From Streptomyces sp. L-9-10 (lineage in GTDB: Bacteria > Actinomycetota > Actinomycetes > Streptomycetales > Streptomycetaceae), in the NCBI RefSeq assembly GCF_004151105.1, contig NZ_PHRF01000164.1:51500-115499 (forward strand): 64,000 nt of DNA, written 5' to 3'. Shown here one piece after another: positions 7,894 through 16,194 of this stretch. The notes under the pieces were generated by a model. That model searched no databases and was not told the origin of the DNA. It saw nothing but the letters and a program-made list of their open reading frames with translations. Each line of letters opens with the position of its first letter. The stretch's first letter is position 1. Made by a program: the position numbers and the translations under genes.

Positions 7894-8508
7894 GTGACTC
7901 CAAGGTTCCGCACCTCTTGCGCGATCGCGGTCGCATCCCTGTTGCTGGCCGCACCCGGCGCGTACGCCGAGGAGTCCGCACCACCCCCGCCGCGCACGTC
8001 CGCGGCCCCCGAACCCGCGGTCTCCTCGCTGGCCGGGCGTCTCGCCGGGGAGGGGAAGACGCGGCCGGGCAGACCGCCGGAGCCGGATTCCGAGGACGCG
8101 TCGCCCGAGGACGTGGGTCCGAGCGCGAGCGCGGAGAGCGCGGCACCCGTACGGCCCGGCCGGCCGTCCTCCCCGGCGAAGCCGCCCGCCCCTTCCCGTA
8201 AGCCGTCGTCCCCTTCCGCGTCCGCGAAACCGTCCGACTCCGCCCCCGCGCGTACGGACGAGGAGGCGGCGGACGAGTGGAGTGCGGCCGACGAGCCGGG
8301 GGAAGCCCCGAGGCCGCCGGAGGAGCGGGCGGGTTCGGGCGAGCCGACGGCATCCGCGTCCGCGCCGTCCAGCGCCGCCCGCAGGCCGGACGCGACGGCC
8401 CTCGACAGGTCGGCTCCCCGGCCGGTTCCCGTACTGACCCTGGGCGCCGGAATCACGCTGCTCGGCCTGGGGCTCGGCTTCCTCGGGCTGCGGCTCCGAC
8501 GGCGCTGA
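7894..8508 (+). CDS. Secreted Pro/Ala/Ser-rich protein with C-terminal membrane anchor
   Basis: Unrecognised 204-aa protein. Residues 1-26 form a signal peptide (basic start, hydrophobic stretch, AYA end). Residues 27-175 are a low-complexity region of Pro, Ser, Glu and Ala with no recognisable domain. A hydrophobic segment at about 180-200 is followed by Arg-rich residues, giving a wall-spanning stalk held in the membrane. There is no LPxTG or LAxTG signal. The GTG at 7894 has no clear Shine-Dalgarno and may be leaderless. It lies downstream of the kinase, and similar tails are common substrates of PASTA kinases, but that link is inference. Confidence 0.65.
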   Translation: MTPRFRTSCAIAVASLLLAAPGAYAEESAPPPPRTSAAPEPAVSSLAGRLAGEGKTRPGRPPEPDSEDASPEDVGPSASAESAAPVRPGRPSSPAKPPAPSRKPSSPSASAKPSDSAPARTDEEAADEWSAADEPGEAPRPPEERAGSGEPTASASAPSSAARRPDATALDRSAPRPVPVLTLGAGITLLGLGLGFLGLRLRRR

Positions 8509-8585
8509 GACTCCCCGCCTCGCCGAGGGTCCTCCTTATGGCGTACTTATGACGTCCGCCTCAGGTCGCTTGCGGGCCGCGACTT

Positions 8586-8605
8586 ACTCGGTATACATAC
8601 TGAGT
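8586..8605. promoter_or_regulatory. Palindromic operator overlapping the padR start (autoregulation site)
   Basis: ACTCGGTATACATACTGAGT reads as ACTCnGTATnnATACnGAGT, a near-perfect palindrome immediately before the ATG at 8606. It contains TATACA (8592-8597), which could serve as the -10 of a leaderless transcript. PadR regulators often bind AT-rich palindromes of this sort in their own promoters, so repression of its own gene is likely. Confidence 0.7.
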
Positions 8606-9313
8606 ATGTCCATTCGCCACGGGCTTCTCGCCCTCCTCGAACGCGGTCCGCGTTACGGCTCCCAGCTCCGTACGGAGTTCGAGTCGCGCACCGGTTCCAC
8701 CTGGCCGCTCAACGTCGGCCAGGTCTATACGACCCTGAGCCGGCTGGAGCGCGACGGCATGGTCACGCAGGAGGGCGAGGACGAGGCGGGTCACACGCTC
8801 TACGTGATCACGGAGACCGGCCGCGCGGAGCTGCGGTCCTGGTTCCGTACGCCCGTCGACCGCGCCAGCCCGCCACGCGACGAACTGGCGATCAAACTCG
8901 CCATGGCGGTCGGGGCTCCGGGTGTCGACATCCGGGAGGTCATCCAGGCGCAGCGGCACCACACCATCCAGGCGATGCAGGACTACACGCGGCTGAAGGC
9001 GCAGGCTCTGGAAGCCGTTCCGACCGACCGGGACGAGGTGGCGTGGCTCCTCGTCCTGGAACAGCTCATCTTCCAGACCGAGGCGGAGGCCCGCTGGCTC
9101 GACCACTGCGAAGTCCGGCTGATCCGGCTCGCGATGATGCCGGGGCGCGGCGGCAAGCAGCCGGAGACGCCGCCGGGCGATCCGGCCGCCGGATCCACGC
9201 CCGGATCCACGCCCGGGGCCACCAGCCGGTCCACGCCCGCTTCCGCTGCCGCTTCCACACCCACGGCGGCGCCCGCCTCCTCCGCACCGTCCGCCGGCTC
9301 GACGGCCGACTGA
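8606..9313 (+). CDS. PadR-family transcriptional regulator
   Basis: Winged-helix repressor, 235 aa from the ATG at 8606 (upstream in-frame codons would overlap the operator). The N-terminal domain (about 1-85) shows the PadR signature: LLALLERGPRYGSQLRTEFE, then VYTTLSRLERDGMV and a DEAGHTLYVITETGRAEL wing. The region 90-175 forms the helical dimerisation domain (Vir_act_alpha_C type). The last 55 residues are a Ser/Thr/Pro/Ala tail absent from typical 110-190-aa PadR proteins. The next genes encode a MacB-like ABC system on the same strand 165 bp away, the usual arrangement of a PadR repressor with an efflux pump it controls. Confidence 0.88.
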   Translation: MSIRHGLLALLERGPRYGSQLRTEFESRTGSTWPLNVGQVYTTLSRLERDGMVTQEGEDEAGHTLYVITETGRAELRSWFRTPVDRASPPRDELAIKLAMAVGAPGVDIREVIQAQRHHTIQAMQDYTRLKAQALEAVPTDRDEVAWLLVLEQLIFQTEAEARWLDHCEVRLIRLAMMPGRGGKQPETPPGDPAAGSTPGSTPGATSRSTPASAAASTPTAAPASSAPSAGSTAD

Positions 9314-9478
9314 CCGCGCCGGAGCCGCGGACACCACTGTCCGCGGCTCCGGCCGCCGCCCGAACCGCCCGGCCGGAGCCCGCGGGGTCTCTGGGGCGAC
9401 CGCACCGCCTCCCGCGCCATCTCACTCGTCACACCGAACCGCTCGTACGTCCGCGTACGCCCAAAGGGGGGAACCCTC

Positions 9479-10321
9479 ATGGCTCGCAAATCACATCAGC
9501 CACACCAGTCACAGTCACCACAACCGTCACAGCCGTCACACCCGACGTCACAGCAGCATCAGGCGCCATCGCATCAGTCACAGCAGCGCTCGTCGCAGCG
9601 GCCCGTGCTCCAGCTCCAGGAGCTGACCCGCGTCCACGGCAGCGGCGCCACCGAGGTGCACGCGCTGCGCGGTATCAACCTCGATGTATTCCCCGGCGAA
9701 CTCGTCGCCGTCATGGGCCCGTCGGGCTCCGGCAAGTCCACGCTGCTCACCATCGCGGGCGGCCTCGACAACCCCACCTCGGGCCGCGTGATCGTCGAGG
9801 ACACCGACATCACCACCGTCGACCGCAAGAAGCTGGCGGCCCTGCGCCGTCGCAGCATCGGCTACGTCTTCCAGGACTACAACCTGATCCCCGCGCTCAC
9901 CGCCGCGGAGAACATCGCGCTGCCCCGCGAGCTCGACGGCGTTTCCGCGCGCAAGGGCCGCGTCGAGGCCCTGGCCGCGCTCCGGGAGATGGGCCTGGAG
10001 GAGCTCGCCGACCGGTTCCCCGACGAGATGTCCGGTGGCCAGCAGCAGCGCGTGGCGATCGCCCGCGCCCTCGTCGGTGACCGGCGTCTGGTCCTCGCGG
10101 ACGAGCCGACCGGCGCCCTGGACTCCGAGACCGGCGAGTCCGTGCTCGCGCTGCTGCGCACGCGCTGTGACGCCGGCGCGGCCGGCATCCTGGTCACCCA
10201 CGAGCCGCGCTTCGCGGCCTGGGCCGACCGCGTGATCTTCCTGCGGGACGGCGCGGTCGTCGACCAGACGCTGCGCAGCCAGGCGGACTCGCTGCTGACG
10301 GGCCAGGCGGCCGAGCTGTGA
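9479..10321 (+). CDS. ABC transporter ATP-binding protein (MacB/LolD type)
   Basis: Cytosolic ATPase of a three-part or FtsX-type ABC system, 280 aa. The first 42 residues form an unusual His/Gln/Ser/Pro tail. The nucleotide-binding domain follows: Walker A GPSGSGKST at about 80-88, Q-loop YVFQDYN, signature MSGGQQQRVAIARAL, Walker B LVLADEPTGALD and the switch His in VTHEP. The start ATG has a strong AAGGGGGGAA site. It overlaps the permease gene by 4 bp (GTGA), so the two are translationally coupled. Likely export of a drug, peptide or lipid; substrate unknown. Control by the upstream PadR protein is inferred. Confidence 0.93.
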   Translation: MARKSHQPHQSQSPQPSQPSHPTSQQHQAPSHQSQQRSSQRPVLQLQELTRVHGSGATEVHALRGINLDVFPGELVAVMGPSGSGKSTLLTIAGGLDNPTSGRVIVEDTDITTVDRKKLAALRRRSIGYVFQDYNLIPALTAAENIALPRELDGVSARKGRVEALAALREMGLEELADRFPDEMSGGQQQRVAIARALVGDRRLVLADEPTGALDSETGESVLALLRTRCDAGAAGILVTHEPRFAAWADRVIFLRDGAVVDQTLRSQADSLLTGQAAEL

Positions 10322-13170
10322 AGACCTGGTTCCACTCCTGGCGCGCCGCGATACGGATAGCCCGCCGCGACGCCTGGCGCTTCAAGGGACGCAGCTTCCT
10401 CGTCCTCTCCATGATCGCGCTGCCCATCCTCGGCGTGAGCGCCGCGGATCTGACGCTGCGCAGCTCGGACCTCTCGGCGACGGAACGCCTGGACCGCGAC
10501 CTCGGCCGGGCCGACGCGCGGATCTCCGACCCCTTGCTGGCCGGTGAGCCCCTCCTACAGAGCCCGACGGGCGAGCAGTACGCACCGGTCGGCGACTTCG
10601 AGGACAAGCCGTGGCCCGACGGTCCCACGGACATCAAGAAGGCCATCCCGGCGGGCTCCACCGTCCTGGAGGACACGGTCGGATCCGGCAAACTCCGCAC
10701 CACGCACGGGCTGCTGCACACCGAGATCCGGGAGATCAAGGCGTCGGACCCGATGGCCCGGGGCATCATGCGCCTCCTCGACGGGCGCTTCCCGGAGAAG
10801 GGCGGCGAGGTCGCCGCGACCACGCACTTCCTGGAGACCAGCGGGCTTCGCGTGGGCTCGAAGCTGACCGCCCGGGGGCTCGACGCCGACTACCGGATCG
10901 TCGGCGCGTACGAACTCCCCAGCTCCCTCGACTCCGACCAGGTCACCGCCCTTCCCGGCGCGTTCCTGGCTCCGCTCGACAAGGCTCTGAAGGCCGACGA
11001 TCTGCCCGGCACGTCCCCGACCACCACGCAACTGGTGCGCGTCTCGGGCGGTTTCACGTGGAACATGGTGCAGAAGGCCAACGCCAAGGGCGTCACGGTC
11101 ACCTCACGCGACGTACAGCTGAACCCGCCCGCCGACTCGGACGTCCCGCTGTACCAGCAGGACGGCTGGGGAACGTACGAGCAGAGCGCGGCGTCCAAGA
11201 CCTTCGAGATGGCCGCGGCCGGCACCATCGTCGGTCTCGCGATGCTGGAGATCTGTCTGCTGGCGGGGCCCGCCTTCGCGGTCGGCGCCCGGCGCTCGCG
11301 CCGTCAGCTCGGCCTGGTCGGGGCCAACGGCGGCGACCGGCGCCATATCCGGGCCATCGTGCTCGGTGGCGGTCTGGTGATCGGTGTCGTCGCGGCTGTC
11401 GTCGGTACGGTCCTCGGTATCGCCCTCACCATCGCCCTGCGTCCCGTGCTGGAGGACTACCTCGGCCAGCGCTTCGGCGGCCTGGAGTTCCGGCCGCTGG
11501 AACTGATCGGTATCGCGGCGCTGGCCGTGCTCACCGGTCTGCTGGCGGCGATCGTCCCGGCCGTCACCGCGTCCCGTCAGACCGTGCTGGCCTCGCTCAC
11601 CGGCCGCCGCGGGGTGCGCGGAAGCAGCAAGGTGCTGCCGGTCCTCGGGCTGATCGCGTTCGCGCTCGGTGCCGCGATCGCGCTGTACGGGTCGACGATG
11701 ACCGACCAGTTCGCGGTCGTCGCGGGCGGCAGCGCCCTCGCCGAGCTGGGTGTGGTCGCGCTGACGCCGGCCCTGGTGGGTCTCTTCGGCCGGATCGGTC
11801 GCTGGATGCCGCTCTCACCGCGGCTGGCGCTGCGTGACGCCGTACGCAACCGGGGACGCACGGCCCCCGCCGTGGCCGCGGTGCTGGCCGCGGTCGCGGG
11901 CACGGTGGCGGTCTCGACGTACCAGGCGAGCAGCGATGCCGAGAGCCGGGCCGCGTATACACCGCAGCTGCCCCACGGCGCGGTCTCCGTGATGCTCAAC
12001 GAGGGCGGCGGCCGGGATGTCCCGGCCGTGCGTACGGCCGTCCAGCAGAATCTGCCCACCGAGATTCGGGCCGACGTGGACCGGATCTCGGTCGGGAAGT
12101 CCAGTTGCTCGATGTGGGGCGGCGAGGACGGCTGCGGGCAGTACGAGGTCGTCGTACCGAAGGCCAACCAGTGCCCGCTGTGGGCGACGGCCAACGGTGG
12201 CGAGGACCCTGCGGAGAAGTACAGCAAGGCCGAGCGGCGCAAGCTCGTCAAGGACTGGCGCTGCAAGGAGAGCGACATCTACAGCTTCGTCAACGGCGGT
12301 GTGCTGATCGGTGACGCCAAGCTGCTGAAGGTCCTCGGGGTCAAGGACGCGGGCGCCGAGAAGGCGCTGGCGGACGGGCGGATCGTCTCCTTCGACAAGC
12401 GGAACATCGACACGAACGGCAAGATCGGCATCCGGCTGGTCACCGACACGGACGCGGCCGACGCGGCCAGGGAGAAGGGCGAGGAAGCACCGGGCGTCGT
12501 CACGTCGGTCGCCGCCCACCAGGTCGGGGACGCGCCCAACGTGTACGGCATCGCGATGATCATGACCCCGGCCACTGCGGAGGCGGCGGGTCTCAGCACC
12601 GTCCCGCTCGGTGCGTACTACTCGACCGGCGCCATGCCGAACAGCGCCCAGAAGCAGAAGCTGGACAGCGAGCTCGACAAGACCGGCAGCGATGTCACGC
12701 TCCACATCGAGAACGGGTACGAGAGCGAGAGCGACATCGTGCTGCTGGCGCTGACCGTCTTCGCGGGGCTGGTCACCATCGGCGCCGCCGGTATCGCCAC
12801 CGGTCTCGCGCAGGCCGACGCCGAGGCCGACCTCAAGACACTCGCCGCGGTCGGCGCCCCGGCGCGGGTCCGCCGGACGCTCAGCGGGTTCCAGTGCGGG
12901 GTGGTGGCCGTGATGGGTGTACTGCTCGGCTCGGCGGCCGGGGTGCTCCCGGCGATCGGGCTGCGGCTGACCCAGCGACGCGGCGAGCTGGACTGGTACC
13001 ACAAGGCGCTCGACGAGGGTCTCGGCGCCGTCACCGCTCCGCACGTACCGATCGTGATCCCGTGGGGGACGCTGGCCGCGCTGCTGGTCGCCGTGCCGCT
13101 GGGCGCCGCGATCCTGGCGGCGCTGGTCACCCGCTCGCACCGGGTGCTCGGCCGCCGGGCGGCGACGTAA
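10318..13170 (+). CDS. FtsX-like ABC transporter permease
   Basis: Integral membrane partner of the ATPase just upstream, 950 aa, GTG start inside the previous stop. It has the architecture of duplicated FtsX permeases: an N-terminal helix (about 28-45), an extracellular domain (about 50-290), four helices between about 295 and 500, further helices at about 510-540, a second large extracellular domain (about 545-800) with a Cys-rich stretch, and a final helix group at about 800-945. Such proteins in actinomycetes export antimicrobial peptides or extract lipids. A parS-like sequence lies inside the gene at 11051-11064. A hairpin at 13213-13253 follows the stop. Confidence 0.9.
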   Translation: MKTWFHSWRAAIRIARRDAWRFKGRSFLVLSMIALPILGVSAADLTLRSSDLSATERLDRDLGRADARISDPLLAGEPLLQSPTGEQYAPVGDFEDKPWPDGPTDIKKAIPAGSTVLEDTVGSGKLRTTHGLLHTEIREIKASDPMARGIMRLLDGRFPEKGGEVAATTHFLETSGLRVGSKLTARGLDADYRIVGAYELPSSLDSDQVTALPGAFLAPLDKALKADDLPGTSPTTTQLVRVSGGFTWNMVQKANAKGVTVTSRDVQLNPPADSDVPLYQQDGWGTYEQSAASKTFEMAAAGTIVGLAMLEICLLAGPAFAVGARRSRRQLGLVGANGGDRRHIRAIVLGGGLVIGVVAAVVGTVLGIALTIALRPVLEDYLGQRFGGLEFRPLELIGIAALAVLTGLLAAIVPAVTASRQTVLASLTGRRGVRGSSKVLPVLGLIAFALGAAIALYGSTMTDQFAVVAGGSALAELGVVALTPALVGLFGRIGRWMPLSPRLALRDAVRNRGRTAPAVAAVLAAVAGTVAVSTYQASSDAESRAAYTPQLPHGAVSVMLNEGGGRDVPAVRTAVQQNLPTEIRADVDRISVGKSSCSMWGGEDGCGQYEVVVPKANQCPLWATANGGEDPAEKYSKAERRKLVKDWRCKESDIYSFVNGGVLIGDAKLLKVLGVKDAGAEKALADGRIVSFDKRNIDTNGKIGIRLVTDTDAADAAREKGEEAPGVVTSVAAHQVGDAPNVYGIAMIMTPATAEAAGLSTVPLGAYYSTGAMPNSAQKQKLDSELDKTGSDVTLHIENGYESESDIVLLALTVFAGLVTIGAAGIATGLAQADAEADLKTLAAVGAPARVRRTLSGFQCGVVAVMGVLLGSAAGVLPAIGLRLTQRRGELDWYHKALDEGLGAVTAPHVPIVIPWGTLAALLVAVPLGAAILAALVTRSHRVLGRRAAT
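11051..11064. other. parS-like site (13 of 14 bases)
   Basis: GTTTCACGTGGAAC differs from the 14-bp actinobacterial parS palindrome GTTTCACGTGAAAC at one base. It lies within the permease coding sequence (codons for Gly-Phe-Thr-Trp-Asn), as many Streptomyces parS sites do. Confidence 0.55.
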
Positions 13171-13212
13171 CCCCTGACCCCACGGGCCCGTCCAGGGGAT
13201 CACCGCGCGACC

Positions 13213-13253
13213 GTGCCCCCGTACCAGGGTCATCCGCCTTCGTACGGGGGCAC
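13213..13253. terminator. Hairpin after the ABC permease
   Basis: GTGCCCCCGTA (13213-13223) pairs perfectly with TACGGGGGCAC (13243-13253) over a 19-nt loop. It lies between the permease stop and the bpa start, and probably ends the efflux operon. Confidence 0.65.
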
Positions 13254-13291
13254 ACCATGTGGTGACGCACATGTGCGAGACAATGGGCCGC

Positions 13292-13834
13292 ATGGAGATG
13301 CCGAGGAACGAACGGTCGCAGGAGAGCCCCCACGTTCTTGTGGTGGGACAGGACGGGATGGCGCTCGGCGGCGGTGGAACCGACGACGGCGCGCGAGAGA
13401 TCCCGGTGACGGAGATGGTCGAGCAGCCCGCGAAGGTCATGCGCATCGGCAGCATGATCAAGCAGCTTCTGGAGGAGGTGCGGGCGGCGCCTCTGGACGA
13501 GGCGAGCCGGGTACGGCTCAAGGAGATCCACGCGGGCTCCGTGAAGGAGTTGGAGGACGGGCTCGCCCCCGAACTCGTCGAGGAGTTGGAGAGGCTCTCG
13601 CTCCCCTTCACGGACGAGGCCATTCCCTCCGAGGCGGAACTGCGGATCGCGCAGGCCCAGCTGGTGGGCTGGCTGGAGGGCCTCTTCCACGGGATCCAGA
13701 CGGCGCTGTTCGCGCAGCAGATGGCGGCCAGGGCCCAGCTGGAGCAGATGCGCCGCGCGCTGCCGCCGGGTTCGGTCCAGGAGGATGACGGGGATCAGGG
13801 CCACGGCACGATCGGCTCGGGCCCGTACCTGTAG
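13292..13834 (+). CDS. bpa: Bacterial proteasome activator Bpa/PafE (DUF2587)
   Basis: ATP-independent ring activator of the actinobacterial 20S proteasome, about 180 aa. After a variable Gly/Asp-rich N-terminus the conserved helical bundle begins at PVTEMVEQPAKVMRIGSMIK and runs through LVGWLEGLFHGIQTALFAQQ. The protein ends GSGPYL; the C-terminal Tyr-Leu resembles the GQYL proteasome-docking tail of mycobacterial Bpa. The ATG at 13292 is preferred, but in-frame starts at 13283, 13271 and 13259 exist. The gene stands alone between two hairpins, away from any proteasome genes in this window. Confidence 0.85.
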   Translation: MEMPRNERSQESPHVLVVGQDGMALGGGGTDDGAREIPVTEMVEQPAKVMRIGSMIKQLLEEVRAAPLDEASRVRLKEIHAGSVKELEDGLAPELVEELERLSLPFTDEAIPSEAELRIAQAQLVGWLEGLFHGIQTALFAQQMAARAQLEQMRRALPPGSVQEDDGDQGHGTIGSGPYL

Positions 13835-13895
13835 ATCTCCTGGATCTTTCGGATCGCTCCGACGACTCTGTCCGGGGCGGCTGACTCTGTCCGGC

Positions 13896-13929
13896 GCGGC
13901 CCGGCGCACCGAGTGGTGTGCCGGGCCGC
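13896..13929. terminator. 15-bp stem terminator after bpa
   Basis: Positions 13896-13910 pair with 13915-13929 over the loop GAGT, with one G-U pair. It follows bpa and could also stop transcription of the tandem-repeat spacer that comes next. Confidence 0.75.
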
Positions 13930-13937
13930 GGACGTAT

Positions 13938-14021
13938 CAGACACCGACGGTCGGACACTGACGATCGGACTCCGACGATCAGGTGTCGAAGGTCAGACGC
14001 CGAAGGTCGGACGCCGACTCA
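13938..14021. repeat. Six 14-bp tandem repeats
   Basis: Six head-to-tail units of exactly 14 bp (starts 13938, 13952, 13966, 13980, 13994, 14008) share the pattern CrGACnCCGAnGrT. The array lies between the bpa terminator and the end of the oxidoreductase gene. No protein-coding sense is apparent since 14 is not a multiple of three. Confidence 0.8.
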
Positions 14022-14072
14022 GGCGTCGGTGTATCGGGCGCCTGGGGGCGCCCGTCGGCCGGTGAGCCTGGT

Positions 14073-15062
14073 TCAGGCGCTCGCGGACGTGAGCAGCAGG
14101 ATCTTGCCGACGTGCGTGCTCGCCTCCAGGGCGCGGTGCGCCTCGGCCGCCTCCGGCATGGGCAGTGTCCGGTCCACGATCGGGCGGACCCGGCCGTCGG
14201 CGATCAGCGGCCAGACATGCTCCCGTACGGCCGCGACGATCGCCGCCTTCTCGGCCAGCGGCCGGTGGCGCAGGGAGGTCGCCGTGATGGCGCCGCGCTT
14301 GCCGAGCAGGGCGCCCAGATTGAGTTCGGCCTTCACTCCGCCCTGGAGGCCGATCACCGCCAGCCGGCCGTTCACGGCCAGGGCCCGTACATTCCGTTCC
14401 AGGTATTTCGCGCCGACGATATCGAGAATGACATCCGCGCCCGCGCCGTCCGTGGCCTTGCGGATCTCCTCCACGAAGTCCTGCTCGCGGTAGTCGATCA
14501 GGATGTCCGCTCCCAGCTCGGCGCAGCGTGCCAGCTTCTCGGGGCCGCCCGCCGTGACCGCGACACGCGCGCCCACCGCCTTGGCCAGCTGGATCGCCAT
14601 CGTGCCGATCCCGCTCCCCCCGCCGTGCAGGAGCACCGTCTCGCCCGGTCGCAGATGCGACACCATGAAGACGTTCGACCAGACGGTGCAGGTGACCTCG
14701 GGGAGCGCGGCGGCCGAGACCAGGTCCAGGCCGCTCGGTACGGGAAGCAGCTGTCCGGCCGGGACGGCGACCTTCTCGGCGTACCCCCCGCCCGCCAGCA
14801 GCGCGCATACCTCGTCGCCGACGGCCCACCCCGAAACCCCCGGGCCGAGTGCGGCGATCGTGCCCGCGCACTCCAGACCGGGGTACGGGGCCGAGCCGGC
14901 CGGGGGATCGTAGAAGCCCTGTCGTTGCAGCAGGTCCGCGCGGTTGACGGCGCTCGCCGCCACGTCGACGAGCACCTCGCCCTCGCCGGGGACGGGATCG
15001 GGCACCTCGGCCCATACAAGCGCCTCGGGGCCACCGGGTTCCGGAATCGTGATCGCATGCAT
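14073..15062 (-). CDS. Zinc-less alcohol dehydrogenase-type NAD(P)H quinone oxidoreductase
   Basis: Medium-chain reductase of the PIG3/quinone oxidoreductase group, 329 aa, full length for the family. The N-terminal GroES-like domain includes SAVNRADLLQRQGFYDPPAG, a marker of this subgroup. The nucleotide-binding fold has VLLHGGGSGIGTMAIQLAKA. No Cys cluster for structural zinc is present. It probably reduces quinones or alpha,beta-unsaturated carbonyls with NADPH in the cytosol. It is the last gene of a minus-strand group containing the potassium channel, moeA and the mobA-like gene, 45 bp downstream of the channel. Confidence 0.88.
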   Translation of the reverse strand: MHAITIPEPGGPEALVWAEVPDPVPGEGEVLVDVAASAVNRADLLQRQGFYDPPAGSAPYPGLECAGTIAALGPGVSGWAVGDEVCALLAGGGYAEKVAVPAGQLLPVPSGLDLVSAAALPEVTCTVWSNVFMVSHLRPGETVLLHGGGSGIGTMAIQLAKAVGARVAVTAGGPEKLARCAELGADILIDYREQDFVEEIRKATDGAGADVILDIVGAKYLERNVRALAVNGRLAVIGLQGGVKAELNLGALLGKRGAITATSLRHRPLAEKAAIVAAVREHVWPLIADGRVRPIVDRTLPMPEAAEAHRALEASTHVGKILLLTSASA

Positions 15063-15107
15063 GGCCGCGAGGCTACTCCGGCGGATGCGAAGCGGCGCCC
15101 GGTACGG

Positions 15108-16187
15108 TCAGTTCGCGTGGTCGGGCCCCGACGGGCTCTGCGCCCGGACAATGGTGATCAGACGGTCGGTCAGCTGGAGCGGGCTGGCGGCGGGGTCGTC
15201 GTAACCCATCAGCCGGTGGCCGCGCAGCACGCTCACCACGAGATCGTCCGTCTCCCGCACATTCCGGCCCACCTCGGCCTTTATGACGGGGCGTTCGATG
15301 ATGTCGAGGCCGCTGCCCTGCTGGATCAGATCCTCCATCACCGTGCCCGCGCTCGGACTGAGCACGGACAGCCCCAGCAGCCGGCCGGCCGCGCTGGCGC
15401 TGGTGATGACGGCGTCGGCCCCGGACTGGCGCAGGAGCGGTGCGTTCTCCTCCTCGCGCACGGCGGCGACGATCTTCGCGGCCCGGTTGAGCTGACGTGC
15501 GGTCAGCGCCACCAGCACGGCCGTATCGTCGCGCTGGGTGGCGATGACTATCTGACGCGCCCGCTGCAATTCGGCACGGATCAGCACATCGCTCCGGGTC
15601 GCGTCGCCGACCACGCCCACGAACCCTTCCGCGTTGGCCGCGTCGATGACCTTGTTGGACGGATCGACGATGACGATCTGTTCCTTCTTGAGCCCCGTGG
15701 CACAGAGGGTCTGCATCGCCGAGCGGCCCTTGGTGCCGAAGCCGACGATGACGGTGTGGTCACGCAAGTTGGACCTCCAGCGGTTCAGCCGCCACTCCTC
15801 CCGGGTGCGCTCCGTGAGCACTTCGAGAGTGGTACCGACCAGGATGATCAGGAAAAGCACCCGCAACGGGGTCACCAGCAGCACATTGACCAGCCGCGCG
15901 CTGTCGCTGTACGGGACGATGTCGCCGTACCCCGTCGTCGAGAGCGTGACGGTCGCGTAGTAGACGGCGTCGAGGAAGTCGACCGAGTCATCCGCGTTGT
16001 CGTGGTAGCCGTTTCTGTCGATATAGACGAGAAACACCGTCAGAGCGAGGACGAACAGCGCCATCAACAGTCGCCTGGTGACCTGACGCAGGGGCTGTAC
16101 GGCCGTACGGCGCGGAAGCTTGACCCGCGCCGCGACGAGATGTTCGTCGGCGTGCCTGGCCATCGCATCTTGGCCGGGAAGTTTCAC
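15108..16187 (-). CDS. Two-helix potassium channel with TrkA-N (RCK) domain
   Basis: Potassium channel of the Kch/MthK type, 359 aa. Start taken as GTG at 16187 because GGAGGG lies 8 nt upstream and the GTG overlaps the moeA stop (GTGA); ATG at 16163 has no ribosome site. Helix one at about 40-56, pore loop with the selectivity filter TTGYGD at about 84-89, helix two at about 98-123. The cytosolic part begins VIVGFGTKGRS (about 147-155), the NAD-binding motif of RCK domains, and continues into a TrkA-C-like end. The product would gate K+ flow in response to nucleotides or ions. The first codons form part of a parS site. Confidence 0.9.
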   Translation of the reverse strand: MKLPGQDAMARHADEHLVAARVKLPRRTAVQPLRQVTRRLLMALFVLALTVFLVYIDRNGYHDNADDSVDFLDAVYYATVTLSTTGYGDIVPYSDSARLVNVLLVTPLRVLFLIILVGTTLEVLTERTREEWRLNRWRSNLRDHTVIVGFGTKGRSAMQTLCATGLKKEQIVIVDPSNKVIDAANAEGFVGVVGDATRSDVLIRAELQRARQIVIATQRDDTAVLVALTARQLNRAAKIVAAVREEENAPLLRQSGADAVITSASAAGRLLGLSVLSPSAGTVMEDLIQQGSGLDIIERPVIKAEVGRNVRETDDLVVSVLRGHRLMGYDDPAASPLQLTDRLITIVRAQSPSGPDHAN

Positions 16188-16194
16188 GTGAAAC
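16181..16194. other. parS: parS centromere-like ParB binding site
   Basis: GTTTCACGTGAAAC is an exact 14-bp match to the parS palindrome of actinobacteria. It contains both the TGA stop of moeA (16184-16186) and the GTG start of the channel gene (16185-16187), and it separates the channel's ribosome site from its start codon. Streptomyces carry about twenty such sites clustered around oriC, so this marks an oriC-proximal location. Confidence 0.92.

Noticed and set aside
5700..8456. A 918-codon minus-strand open frame
   Set aside because: Antisense to the PASTA kinase and the secreted protein. Arg-rich composition without any domain.
13938..14021. 14-bp repeats as CRISPR
   Set aside because: Units are contiguous with no spacers.
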